A stretch of 64,000 nucleotides of DNA, from assembly GCA_016926505.1 (NCBI GenBank), contig JAFGOM010000048.1, positions 1 to 64,000 of the forward strand, given 5' to 3'. The notes beneath the pieces were generated by a model, which was not told the DNA's origin, ran no database searches, and saw nothing but the letters and a program-made list of their open reading frames with translations. Source of the DNA: Methanospirillaceae archaeon (lineage in GTDB: Archaea > Halobacteriota > Methanomicrobia > Methanomicrobiales > Methanospirillaceae). A program made the position numbers and the translations under genes. Each line of letters opens with the position of its first letter. Position 1 is the stretch's first letter. This document shows positions 8,690 to 18,239 of the stretch, one piece after another.

Positions 8690-8960
8690 ACAGATGGGTA
8701 GGTGCACGGATTTATCTGACAGGAGAGGTGATACCGATGGAACAGCAGGAGGAAGAGTGGATCCGCCGTTTGCCCAGGTTTTTGTTTGCCGTAACCACTG
8801 ACCCGGGCATTTAGTTCCGCCGATAGAGACACGGGCTTGAGTTCCTTGAGAATTCCCGGCACCGCCCGATGCAGTACCGGTCATTATTCCGCTGATAGTA
8901 TCAGAACTGATGTTTCCGAATTAAAAGGAGCATTGCCATCACTACCGCATGGACTGCCCG
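8690..8960 (-). pseudogene. Remnant of a glycine-rich (GGX) protein gene
   Basis: In two frames on the minus strand I can read pieces that match one region of the giant protein encoded at 1491-3725. The pieces GSDGNAP, then SSDTISGIMTGTASGGAGNS, then a Thr/Pro-rich LPPAVPSVSP align in order with GGNAP, SADTISGTVDATAAGG and a TPPAVIPSPP linker of that protein. At least one frameshift separates them and no start exists. This is a decayed fragment of a paralogue, about 5 kb from the better-preserved copy. Confidence 0.6.
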
Positions 8961-9047
8961 TTAATCACTCCTGCCATCCGGCATCAAAGCAGCCCGAACA
9001 CTCATCTCCTGTTCCTTCAGGAGAGTTTTGATACCTGTCCCTGCAGG

Positions 9048-9615
9048 TCAGTACGTATAATAGTACCCGACAATCCGTACCCACTGCCTGACCACCAAAC
9101 ATCATACTCCCGTCAGAAGCACGGGATACATGCACGATATTCGGCGTTTTTACATCCGGGCCCCGGGCAAGCTGCATCGGATTACCGTCCCAGAGACCGG
9201 TACATGACAGGTAGTACCCAAACGCGGCATTTGCCGAGCCGGTCGCAGGATATTCAAGGTAACCAAAGGCAGGACCAAAAACTCTGACATAATAGGCATG
9301 ATCCGGGTTTTCGGTCTCTGATGTTGCAATATGAATTACCTCGATTGAATGGGAGAGAACAAAATCACGCAAGATCTAATAGTCTGGAGAACACCCGGAA
9401 CAGGATGATAAGGAACGGATAGGGACGATAAGGATCTTCTGACCTACCTGTACGACACCAGTGGGCCTTTTTGTATCAATATCTGTTACCGGAATGCCGA
9501 GAGCCCATGCGATATCTGACACTTCCAGGGACGCTTCAATACATACCGGGTGTGGGGCATGAACATAAACCGTTCCTTCCCTAAAGAGCCGGTTTTTTAC
9601 CGATAGAACGTATCC
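9048..9615 (-). pseudogene. Broken PhzF-family isomerase gene
   Basis: The minus strand encodes most of the C-terminal two-thirds of a PhzF (phenazine biosynthesis-like) epimerase/isomerase. The best landmark is the family motif R-x-F-x-P-x-x-G-x-x-E-x-P-A-T-G-S-A, here VRVFGPAFGYLEYPATGSAN. There are three defects. The N-terminal catalytic part is absent above about 9615. An in-frame TAG occurs at about 9375-9378. A one-base shift near 9088 separates FGGQAV from a plausible native end reading VRIVGYYYTY. The segment beginning GTVYVHAPHPV precedes the nonsense codon in the same frame. It is a degraded gene with no function expected. Confidence 0.7.
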
Positions 9616-9923
9616 CCTCCAAAAAAAGAAAGGATATAACTAAATTTTTCTATAATAGATAGAATGCGTTGCTTTTTCAATGAGGATTTTTGAAGTGTTT
9701 AATAACGTTACGGTGGGTACCATTTGTATTTCTATGGATTCTCTTTAGTTTTTCAACGTAAGAGTCAGGGCGTGGTTGAGTAATATAAATCTATTGTTCT
9801 TATTTATCTAAAGATAGATTACTATAATTCAGAATGCATGGATTTCTAACCTGACACTTCAGAGATAATCCCTTTCAAAATAATGGGATTTTCTTTGTTT
9901 TCCATGATCTTCCTCTTTTTGCA
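9616..9923. other. AT-rich intergenic region
   Basis: No gene or RNA is recognisable. The sequence is AT-rich with T-rich tracts, lies downstream of the C69 peptidase gene and may contain its transcription terminator. Confidence 0.35.
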
Positions 9924-11723
9924 TTATGTCTGATATGTCTGGATATAGGATACCGGATCCCCAGTGGTGTTTACCGTTTCACCAACATATATGACCCCTG
10001 ATATCTCCTGTAATCCCTGCATGTCATATACCCGGGGACCGTACTGGTACCGGGCATATTCGTACCACCAGTCAGGATACCCGATATTGATGATTGTCTT
10101 GCTCTGCACATCGTTGAAATTCCCGTTCCTGTAGGTAACGATCATCCTCCCCATGAGTGCTTTCCAGTCATGTAATGCATTCATAGCCGTCTCATTGGTA
10201 TATGCCGTCAGGAATTCACGCCCAGATCTCTCATTGGATCTGTAGAGTGCGAGTGCTTTAGCCTCAATTACTGATTGGTTTGCAATTGCAGCACCCTCGA
10301 TGCGTTCCTGTTCAGCCTTTATTTCTGGAGATATGTTATTGTACATAAGCCTTGCATAGTTCTGAAGCAATTCATATGGCCAGAAGGCAGTATTTAAGTC
10401 AAATTCCCAATGGGAGCCATGCAGATATGGGACCGGAAGATGATATACGCCGGCGTAGAAGGGGAGATAACAAGTCTCGGCAGGTGATGACAAGCCCAGC
10501 CAGCAGATCCCTCCGATTGGATCCGGAAGTGTCGATCTACCCTGGCAAATGTAGGAGTACCCACAGGGATCAGTTGAAATTGGTCGAGGCCATGCTCCCG
10601 GCTTGAGTTCTCCTTTGGTAGGAGCATCATGAAGGTCAAACGGACCCCATACCCGATATGGATCTCCAAATGGCCCACCTGCAGGAGGAGCAGTCAGATC
10701 ATACTCAGTCCCTTCGTAGTGATCACGGAAGATGGATAACGCATTCGTGATATTTACCGGGTTATCCGGCTTTATTGAGAAAGGATATGCCTTGGTGAAT
10801 GGTCCTTCCACATAAGGAGATAGGTTTAATGATGGGGCCAGACGGTCGAAAATTCTCCAGACTCTTCCCAATGAGTAATAGGGATGTGAATATTCACCAA
10901 TGCCAAACACCTGTGCCCAGTCAGGCGGACCGTCTTCAGGTTTCCACCATCCCATCTTTTGTGCATCTTCTTTTAGTTTTTTTCCAAAAATCTGCTGCGG
11001 ATTATCTTCAGACAGTTCCCTGATTCTGAATTCATTTGCAGCAACGAAGATTTCACCCGGGTTTATCTGCTGTGCTGCCCAGTATCCACCGGTATCATCA
11101 GGAGTCCCACCACACATCTCAATGACCCAGGCATCGGTGGGATCTGCAAAGATGAGGGTTTCACCAGTGCCGTAATATCCATAGGTGTCGATCAGTTCCC
11201 CGATAAGGACTATTGCATCTTTTGCGGTTTTACATCGTTCAAGTGCAATATTGGAGAGTTCAGAACTATAGAAGATCCGTTTGCCTTTCTCTGCCCCAGG
11301 ATGGATTTTTGCATAGTCAGTACATTCACCGGTCATCAGCTGGTGCTCGTTGATAATGCCATAACTACCGGTGATATAGGCATAGGTATGTTTTACCTGA
11401 GGTATCTCTCCGATGATGATGGTATCAGTATCTGATGCAGATGCTTCTCCGAGAAACTCGCCTCCACTGTTTGGATCATAAACAATCGGTCTCATTGCAC
11501 CTTTAGGGTAATCTTTTGCAATTATATGGCGAAATGCAACCATATCTTCTCGTATTTTGTGGCCGAGAAGACCTGGCCCGAACCCGTCATTTGAGTGCCC
11601 GACAAACGTAGAACCGTCTTCTGATACTTCATCAGTAACTACAAAGGTGGTACATCCCAACCCTGATGGAATAAAAACCATCAGAATAAGGAAAATTAGG
11701 ATACTTATCCTCCACACTATCAT
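9924..11723 (-). CDS. Secreted C69-family dipeptidase (PepD-like)
   Basis: This 599-residue protein is a peptidase family C69 (dipeptidase A/PepD) member, an Ntn-hydrolase that cleaves dipeptides. A signal peptide covers about residues 1-23 and is followed by CTTFVV. Removal of the leader would expose Cys24 as the N-terminal nucleophile expected for the family. Further family features are the GHSND segment shortly after the cysteine, and GSYGIINEHQL with AWVIEMCG downstream. Length and order fit extracellular archaeal C69 enzymes. It is the only clearly intact gene between the PIN toxin pair and the IS element. It probably works outside the membrane in peptide scavenging or processing; the physiological substrate cannot be told from sequence. 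Confidence 0.88.
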   Translation of the reverse strand: MIVWRISILIFLILMVFIPSGLGCTTFVVTDEVSEDGSTFVGHSNDGFGPGLLGHKIREDMVAFRHIIAKDYPKGAMRPIVYDPNSGGEFLGEASASDTDTIIIGEIPQVKHTYAYITGSYGIINEHQLMTGECTDYAKIHPGAEKGKRIFYSSELSNIALERCKTAKDAIVLIGELIDTYGYYGTGETLIFADPTDAWVIEMCGGTPDDTGGYWAAQQINPGEIFVAANEFRIRELSEDNPQQIFGKKLKEDAQKMGWWKPEDGPPDWAQVFGIGEYSHPYYSLGRVWRIFDRLAPSLNLSPYVEGPFTKAYPFSIKPDNPVNITNALSIFRDHYEGTEYDLTAPPAGGPFGDPYRVWGPFDLHDAPTKGELKPGAWPRPISTDPCGYSYICQGRSTLPDPIGGICWLGLSSPAETCYLPFYAGVYHLPVPYLHGSHWEFDLNTAFWPYELLQNYARLMYNNISPEIKAEQERIEGAAIANQSVIEAKALALYRSNERSGREFLTAYTNETAMNALHDWKALMGRMIVTYRNGNFNDVQSKTIINIGYPDWWYEYARYQYGPRVYDMQGLQEISGVIYVGETVNTTGDPVSYIQTYQT

Positions 11724-11845
11724 ATCACTGTATTTTTCTTTAGAACATATAAACTCAATGATAATGACAGAAGTGGTGGTGGAGGTAAAGACTTGTGAAT
11801 CAGGCTATGTGATATGCATTGAAAAAAAATTATATGATTACAGAC

Positions 11846-13556
11846 TGTGACATAACTTCCACATTTATAATGTGCACGATGCTCCAGCACTCCATCCTGG
11901 ATTACCAAACCTGACCCTTAAATGTTCATATTCATTATACATACCACAGGTAGGGCCCCAGATAAATCTATCTCTAGAATCAAACGGTGAACAAAATCCA
12001 TCATTCTTTTGGTTCTGCCACGAAGACGTCAAAAAATTAACTGATTCGAGATTCCGGACCTGCTCAATTGGCACACGGCTACAGATCACCCCAAGATTGT
12101 GTCCAATCGCATGAAGTATACGCTCTCCTTTCACCTTCTTTTTCCCTCGATGACGCAACGACATCCAGTGTTTATTTACTTTCAAATTCCCAAACAGTGC
12201 TTCTGAAACAGTTATCCGTTTGGCATATTCCTTCTTCCCCACGGGAGTTGCCAGCCTTGCTCTCATCTCGTCTTTCAGCTCTTCCTGAGGATGCCGTGTG
12301 ATTGCGCGGTGTGATGCTTTTGTACAACTCAAATGGATTGGACACCATGCGCAATTACCACGATACAGTCGTAAAGGTTGATTTTTAATATCTTTCTGAA
12401 TCCTGACAAAAGACATCCTCCTCCCGATAGGACAAGTGTACCTGTCATTTTCATGATCATACCGAAATCACGACTTCGGATAATATTTGGGTTTCCTATG
12501 AATCTCAATAAAATGCATGGAATCCGGAATTAGTCCATACAATTCTTTATCTTTCAGATCTGCATAGTTCTCAAAGGTGGCATATCCAGGATCAGCACTG
12601 ATAACTGTCGGTGCACGGGAAATATTCTTTACTACCTATTCAACCATCAGAATTAAGCGGATGATGATCGGTTTCTTCGGTCGTGGAGATCAACAGCAAC
12701 GATGATATTGGCCGTATCATCCACCGCTGTCTGTAAATTATATGCTGCAAGACAGGACTGTTTGCTTTTCATCAGATGTACACCCTCATAGATGAGATTG
12801 ATCCACTTTTCACCGGATGCAACAAGATGATTATATGCTGATGCAAGTTCCTCAATCTTCCTCATAAGATCAGGATCATTTACACATTCCTGGGGTATGG
12901 TGAAAGGAGAACCATTTCCGAATAGTTCGTCCTCTTCATTATCTGTACTTTCGCTTTATCAAGGAGTTTCTTGATCCTGCGCTGGAACTGCTCCTTGGTC
13001 ACAGATTTCTTTGAAGAAGCGTTTGCTTTTACTTTTGTGCCATCAAAGGCGATATGGTTCAGACCGATTGAACCGAGATCCTGGCAGATTGTGATGATCT
13101 GTTAAAAGAGCAGAATAAGATTATCAAAGAATCGGGTTCTAAAGCGGCTAATGGTTCGATAGGTTGGTTTCTGCATCGCGGCAAGATACAGGTAGGCAGT
13201 GTCAGTGTGAAGTTTGTTTTCTATCTCTCTGCTACTGAATACACCCTGAAAGGTGGCATAAAAGAGTACTTTAATTAGCATTTGAGGAGCATAAGCGTTC
13301 TGCCCAGTGGTTGTGTCATATGTTTGATAGATATCGGTGAGATCCATTTTGTCGACAACAACACTGATGATCCGGGCATTGTGGTCTGCCAGGATAAACT
13401 CTTCAAGAGAGAGAGGGAAGAGAAAGGTCTGTCCCTGATGGTATGGTTAAAATCCTCTTTCTGAACCATAATAACTTTCCCAGAACCTTTGATCGAAAAT
13501 TCCTGCATTTTATTAGTTTTTTATCTGATAAAGTACTTTTGCAGGGTTATGTCCCA
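11846..13556 (-). mobile_element. Degenerate IS1182-type insertion sequence
   Basis: A 1.7-kb element is bounded by matching inverted ends: TGTGACATAAC at 11846-11856 on the left and GTTATGTCCCA at 13546-13556 on the right (10 of 11 positions agree). Inside is a full-length but repeatedly frameshifted IS1182-type transposase on the minus strand. The size fits the family. I do not see an obvious target duplication in the flanks, which may have decayed. The element cannot move by itself. Confidence 0.7.
11865..13508 (-). pseudogene. IS1182-family transposase, multiply frameshifted
   Basis: The order of transposase parts is preserved. The N-terminal DUF772-like domain lies near 13100-13350 (MDLTDIYQTYD, APQMLIKVLFYA, SSREIENKLHTD, TISRFRTRF). 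A segment with FDGTKVKANASSKK follows at about 12990-13060. The middle part (ISADPGYATFENYADLKDK, then a YTCPIGRRMSFVRIQ zinc-ribbon-like stretch) lies at about 12400-12640. The C-terminal part is at 11865-12416 (CAWCPIHLSCT, KRITVSEALFGNLK, ILHAIGHNLG). At least four frame changes or stops interrupt it. The conserved order and motifs make the family call firm; activity is excluded. Confidence 0.85.
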
Positions 13557-14028
13557 ACCTGATACGATCTCCTTTCGTATGAATTCAATTCTTCTGTAGT
13601 ACATATCCAATACAAGTCGCTTGATCTGCATACGATCATCAGATAAGAGACATAAGAAAAAGATTCAGACTGCCTGAAAATTGAAGAGATGTACATATCG
13701 GTTTCATATCCGATTCTGAAAAGACCAGGATGCCCTATCTCATCGGTCCACATACGGTCTTCTCTATTCAACAAAACAGAGCACCAGGAGATGAATTCTC
13801 TTCCGCCTGACCAGAGTCTCATAAACCCTGCCCCGGACAGACCCTTTTTACTCCCTTTTAATCCTGCTCCGCTGCATCTATCTGATTATCACAGGTATGA
13901 GGGAATCCTGACCGTTTTTTGGATCTACCCCTAACAAAGAGATCGGTTCCTATCTGTACGTCATCATACGAATCTCCTGAACCCTAAAAACAGACCCTTA
14001 CTCCTGTAAAAATGAAAAAGAGCGATTA
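13557..14028. other. Region without a confident gene
   Basis: Two overlapping ORFs on opposite strands (91 and 81 codons) cover this interval and neither shows a clear family. The minus-strand one contains SGGREFISWCSVLLNREDR, faintly like the end of a PAS domain, and may be a scrap of a sensor gene. I see no RNA gene. Confidence 0.3.
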
Positions 14029-15972
14029 TTAAATGCCCGTATCCTCATGTGTCTTATACATGCCGGAACAGACGACGAACTCCCTTCCGTCACTGCCTCT
14101 CACGAGCTCGTACGCGGTTGTCTTCCAGAACAGACCGGTCTCTGCAGGGCTGCTGTACAGGTAATCCACCCATCCGGTACCGTTTGCAAGGGCACCCTGC
14201 ATGATCTCATCCCGGAAGGGTTTCCCGGTCACATCGGTCTTTCCCTGATAATTTGCCCCGACCATACTGGGGTTGGCAGCATGGGCAACCATGGTAGCGT
14301 TGGTATCATACACAAAGACATAGAGATCAGGCTGCTCTGCATCTAAGAACGGGGGACGACCTGCATTGATATCAGACAACGTCTTTTCCGCATCCCGGGA
14401 TAATGTATCGGCGGTATATGAAACCAGTTCCTGTACCTGCAGGGGAGTAATAACGGACGTTGCATAGCCGGGTTCGATATACCGGTACAGGATCCGTTCA
14501 TACATGCTCACCCCGTCCTGGTCCTTCTCTGTCTTAATGAGATCCAGAGTTTCCTGGAAAGCGGTAACGATCGGGGCAGGGACATCCCGGTTACATGCAT
14601 AGTAATATTCATGAGTGTCCAGTGTACAGAGCGGAACAATAGCATCAGGATCCTTTGCATACTGCTCTATCAGGCTCATTCCCGGAAGATATGCATAGGC
14701 AAAACCATCAATAGTCCCGTCCTCGAGTGCCGTAACAAGTGACGGAATATCCTGTGCATACAGGATATCACGATACCCGGCAGCACGGAGATCATCGCCG
14801 GAAATATCATCGGTTACCGCAGCAACCGTACCGATTCGTAACTTTTTTTCATCACAAAACCCGTTCCCGGTACTACCTGATCTGTTCAGACCAAAGATGA
14901 CTGATTTGTCAGTGATAACCGGACCAGCCCATAAAAAGAGATCGTTTCGTTCTTCTGACCGGGCGGTAGAGAAGAGAACCGTTCCCGGAGTATCAAGAAC
15001 CGTGTTATACCCGGTATCCCAGGGTCCATGGATGATCTTTGCTGCCCCGCTATCGGCACCGGTAAAAGAGAAGACTTCCCGAAGGATATCTGCTGATATC
15101 CCTGACACATCTCCGTTCTCTTTAAAGTTATACGGAGGATACTCCTCGGTGTAATAGGTTAAGGCTGACAGACCACGGGACGGTACCCAGGTACTGATAA
15201 TCTCATCAATCCTGCTCATCTCTCCGGCTGGCGGAGCCTGTGAGATCCGGTCTAGTGCATCAGTAAAGGAGTCTGTTACTGCATCAGGGGTATCTTTGTG
15301 AAACGCGAAATAGAGCGGGATGCTATCGATCTGGTATACGATCCGGTACAGACCCGGCCTCTGCCCAATCTCTCCGGCAAAATAATTCCCGGCAGCATCA
15401 CCGGTTGCCAGAAGATCAATGGTACCTTCATCAAGCATGGTAAAGAGGGAACGGGGATCGGGGTCGGTACGAAGAGAGCCCGGGTCCATACCCAGATCCA
15501 GAAGCATCTCTCCGGATACATCCCCGGTGACTGCCCCGATGGTATATGATCTGAGATCCTCTGCCTCCTTTATGGTAACGGGATTGGATCTCTTCGCATA
15601 CAGCACAATGTCATACGAAGTAAACGGGCCAACCCAGCGGTACAGGTCTTCCCGTTCAGGGGTCTTTGCCACTGAGAAGATAACCGTGCCAGGTGTCTCC
15701 CTGACGGTAGAAAGACCTTCCTGTAGCGGAACAAGGGAAATATCAGCATCTGTTATCAAAAAACCTGCTTCTTCTCCAATCGCATGCAGGATATCAGTGG
15801 TAAGACCGGTTACCACCCCGTCTTTGGCGAACTGAAACGGGGGGAACTCTTCGGTCAGGAACACGAGATCAGAAAGATTGTACTCATCAGATTCCCCATA
15901 GACCGGGAAAACCAGGCATGCAAGAACAATCCCTGCAATCACCGTATAATATCCCATGATACGTACGTTCAT
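14029..15972 (-). CDS. Secreted protein with two tandem solute-binding domains and a Cache domain
   Basis: The protein has a signal peptide followed by two consecutive family-3 solute-binding domains (SBP_bac_3), each with the FxxxxxPPxxFxxxGxxxGxxxDI opening: EEFPPFQFAKDG...LTTDIL and EEYPPYNFKENG...ISADIL. The C-terminal 140 residues look like a single Cache domain (YVFVYDTNATMVAHAANP, WVDYLYSSP, FVVCSGMY). No membrane segment follows the Cache and no kinase or chemoreceptor module is attached. I chose the ATG at 15972 because a GGTGAGG sequence and a TTTAAATA-like box lie upstream. A start at 16020 would add 16 residues. It probably binds small ligands outside the cell and delivers them or signals through a partner. 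No ABC permease or ATPase gene is adjacent. Confidence 0.8.
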   Translation of the reverse strand: MNVRIMGYYTVIAGIVLACLVFPVYGESDEYNLSDLVFLTEEFPPFQFAKDGVVTGLTTDILHAIGEEAGFLITDADISLVPLQEGLSTVRETPGTVIFSVAKTPEREDLYRWVGPFTSYDIVLYAKRSNPVTIKEAEDLRSYTIGAVTGDVSGEMLLDLGMDPGSLRTDPDPRSLFTMLDEGTIDLLATGDAAGNYFAGEIGQRPGLYRIVYQIDSIPLYFAFHKDTPDAVTDSFTDALDRISQAPPAGEMSRIDEIISTWVPSRGLSALTYYTEEYPPYNFKENGDVSGISADILREVFSFTGADSGAAKIIHGPWDTGYNTVLDTPGTVLFSTARSEERNDLFLWAGPVITDKSVIFGLNRSGSTGNGFCDEKKLRIGTVAAVTDDISGDDLRAAGYRDILYAQDIPSLVTALEDGTIDGFAYAYLPGMSLIEQYAKDPDAIVPLCTLDTHEYYYACNRDVPAPIVTAFQETLDLIKTEKDQDGVSMYERILYRYIEPGYATSVITPLQVQELVSYTADTLSRDAEKTLSDINAGRPPFLDAEQPDLYVFVYDTNATMVAHAANPSMVGANYQGKTDVTGKPFRDEIMQGALANGTGWVDYLYSSPAETGLFWKTTAYELVRGSDGREFVVCSGMYKTHEDTGI

Positions 15973-16145
15973 AGGTGAAAGGTTCCTCACCGAGGTATTT
16001 AAAAAAACTGGTTTGTTCACCGAAAAAATCCGGATTTTATTATGATGTGATCTGATTTTTTCTTTTTGCTCATAATAGTATCGAACACCGTTACTTTTTT
16101 ATAGCCTGATACCTATTGGAAATACATTGCGGGGGATCCGGATCC

Positions 16146-18230
16146 ATGAAACCGGTAATCAGTTCTTTCATTGTGGCGCTACTCATTCTCGCAGGAATCC
16201 TGCTTCTTGTGTACGGAGGGGCATCTGACGATGATTCAAAGTACGAAATTTGCCTGGAAAAAGCAGAGCAAAAAACCCCGGGTTCTTCTTCTCTGACGAG
16301 TTTACATCTCCCAGACCTTCCTCAACTCCAGACCGGGCCTGCTGCCCGGGTTGTCGGAAGGTACATCGTCTCAAAGACCGATCCTTACAAGGGAGAAGCC
16401 CCCCTGAAAGTACATATCTGGGATGAATCCCTCGCAAACAAGGAGGTAGAACCGGTTGGATGGAAATGGGATTTAGGAGACGGTGAAGTCTCAGAAGAAC
16501 GGGATCTGTACCATACCTATGAAGAACCGGGTGAATACACCATCATCCCGAGTGTTCTCTGGTCTGACGGACAACTACAGGAAGGAAAAAAGATCGTCAT
16601 TCCGGTATATGAACCAAAAGTATCATCAACTGCGTCCCTGACTGCCGGCCCCTCCAAAACTGAAAAAACCTCCCTTGTTCCGGTCTCTGATGAGTCACAC
16701 CAGGTTGCCATAAATGTATTTCCGTCAGAGGGATTCGCCCCGCTTGAGGTTGATTTTTCAGATGATTCAGAACGGGTAACCAGTCTGGCTGTAACCAACC
16801 GGTTATGGGAATTCGGAGACGGGACTACGTCATCTGATGCTTCAGGAATCCACCGGTATGTCCTCCCCGGTGATTATACCATCACCCTGACTGTTGCTTT
16901 TGAGGATTTCGTGGTGCGAACCGGCACAACTTCACTATCTGTCAGGGCAAAGGAACAGGTGCAGCAAAGTGTTCTACCCACTCCCCGGAAACCAGTTGCA
17001 ACACCAGCAATGCCAAAACCAACACCATCATCCGGGCAACAAACACCAGTAATACCTGAACTGACACCACCAACTCCCCAACAAACAACTTCTGAACATC
17101 AGGAACCGGAGAAAGAACCGTCATCAGGATTCTGTTCTGCACGACCCCGGCAGGGTCCGGTGCCATTGGAAGTCCTCTTTGAGATCGCACCTCCCCAACG
17201 TGAAGCAATTCCGGTCAGATTTGACGGGAAGATAGACGGTGTTTCTGTATCAGATGATGATCGCTTTACCCGTATCTTTACTACACCAGGCAGGTATCTC
17301 TGGACCGGTACGGTATCCTACTCAGATGGTACAATAGAGACTGATACCGGGACTATCCTTGCAGAAGAACCATTGGATGTTGAAAACTATATCGGCTGGC
17401 TGGTGCCTGATTCCAACAGAGGAGTATTTCCCCTCACTGTGGAGTTTACCGATCTCTCATACCAGACCAGTGATAAAGAGCCGGAAACGACCACTATTGA
17501 TTTTGATGATGGAGATTCCCCGGCATCAGGAGAGCGTAAAATATCCCATACCTATGATTATCCTGGAATCTATTATCCAAGACACACGGTCATCTTTGAT
17601 GACGGGGTGGCACTCGAAGGGTATCTGTACGTCCTTGTGGATAGCACGCCCTTGTATTATCCACAGATATATGCAGATACGCTCTCTGGTCCTGCTCCTT
17701 TAAAGGTCACCTTTGAAGATATCTCGTATGCGACCGGGGGACCATTCGTGACTGACCAACACTGGGAATTCGATGATGGAACAATTGAGTATAAAAAGAA
17801 GATTACTCACACCTTCTCTGAACCGGGGGTTTACGAAGTCTTCCTGTTTGTTACCTACTCAGATGACCATGAGGAGTATACCTCTGTCCCGGTTACGGTC
17901 TTTGAGAGAGAGCCCGAAGAGATCTATACCATCCATTATTGCATGGAACTGGCCGGTCCGACCGTCGGCCATGCCCCCCTGACCGTGTACCTGCAGGATC
18001 GATCCTACACCAATAATGCATCGGTGGTGTCGGTCACATCAACATGGGATGCAGGAGATGGGACGCCAACGCATACCGGTGATCTCGTGAGACATGAATA
18101 TACCAAAGACGGGATCTATGACATTACCCACACGGTCACGTTCTCTGATGGGTATGAAACAAATGGAGAGATCATCAGGATTTATGTCCTGAAGAGTGGT
18201 GCCCGGGAAGAGTCATTTGTCAGCAGGTGA
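16146..18230 (+). CDS. Secreted multi-PKD-domain surface protein
   Basis: A 694-residue exported protein with an N-terminal signal or membrane anchor (about residues 4-26) and about six PKD-like immunoglobulin-fold domains. Recognisable PKD cores are WDLGDG, WEFGDG, IDFDDG, WEFDDG and WDAGDG, each followed by an H-x-Y/F...PGxY motif. One unit at about 17120-17360 is degenerate. A Pro/Thr/Gln-rich linker at about 16960-17100 separates the second and third units. I prefer the ATG at 16146, next to GGGGGATCCGG, over the one ten codons earlier. PKD proteins are common on methanogen surfaces and mediate cell-cell or sheath contacts; the exact role is unknown. It converges with the CARDB gene, leaving 9 bases between their ends. 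Confidence 0.82.
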   Translation: MKPVISSFIVALLILAGILLLVYGGASDDDSKYEICLEKAEQKTPGSSSLTSLHLPDLPQLQTGPAARVVGRYIVSKTDPYKGEAPLKVHIWDESLANKEVEPVGWKWDLGDGEVSEERDLYHTYEEPGEYTIIPSVLWSDGQLQEGKKIVIPVYEPKVSSTASLTAGPSKTEKTSLVPVSDESHQVAINVFPSEGFAPLEVDFSDDSERVTSLAVTNRLWEFGDGTTSSDASGIHRYVLPGDYTITLTVAFEDFVVRTGTTSLSVRAKEQVQQSVLPTPRKPVATPAMPKPTPSSGQQTPVIPELTPPTPQQTTSEHQEPEKEPSSGFCSARPRQGPVPLEVLFEIAPPQREAIPVRFDGKIDGVSVSDDDRFTRIFTTPGRYLWTGTVSYSDGTIETDTGTILAEEPLDVENYIGWLVPDSNRGVFPLTVEFTDLSYQTSDKEPETTTIDFDDGDSPASGERKISHTYDYPGIYYPRHTVIFDDGVALEGYLYVLVDSTPLYYPQIYADTLSGPAPLKVTFEDISYATGGPFVTDQHWEFDDGTIEYKKKITHTFSEPGVYEVFLFVTYSDDHEEYTSVPVTVFEREPEEIYTIHYCMELAGPTVGHAPLTVYLQDRSYTNNASVVSVTSTWDAGDGTPTHTGDLVRHEYTKDGIYDITHTVTFSDGYETNGEIIRIYVLKSGAREESFVSR

Positions 18231-18239
18231 AAAACAGGT

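Noticed and set aside
13547-13934. Two opposing ORFs of 91 and 81 codons
   Set aside because: Neither has a clear relative; they overlap each other and lie beside a dead IS element.
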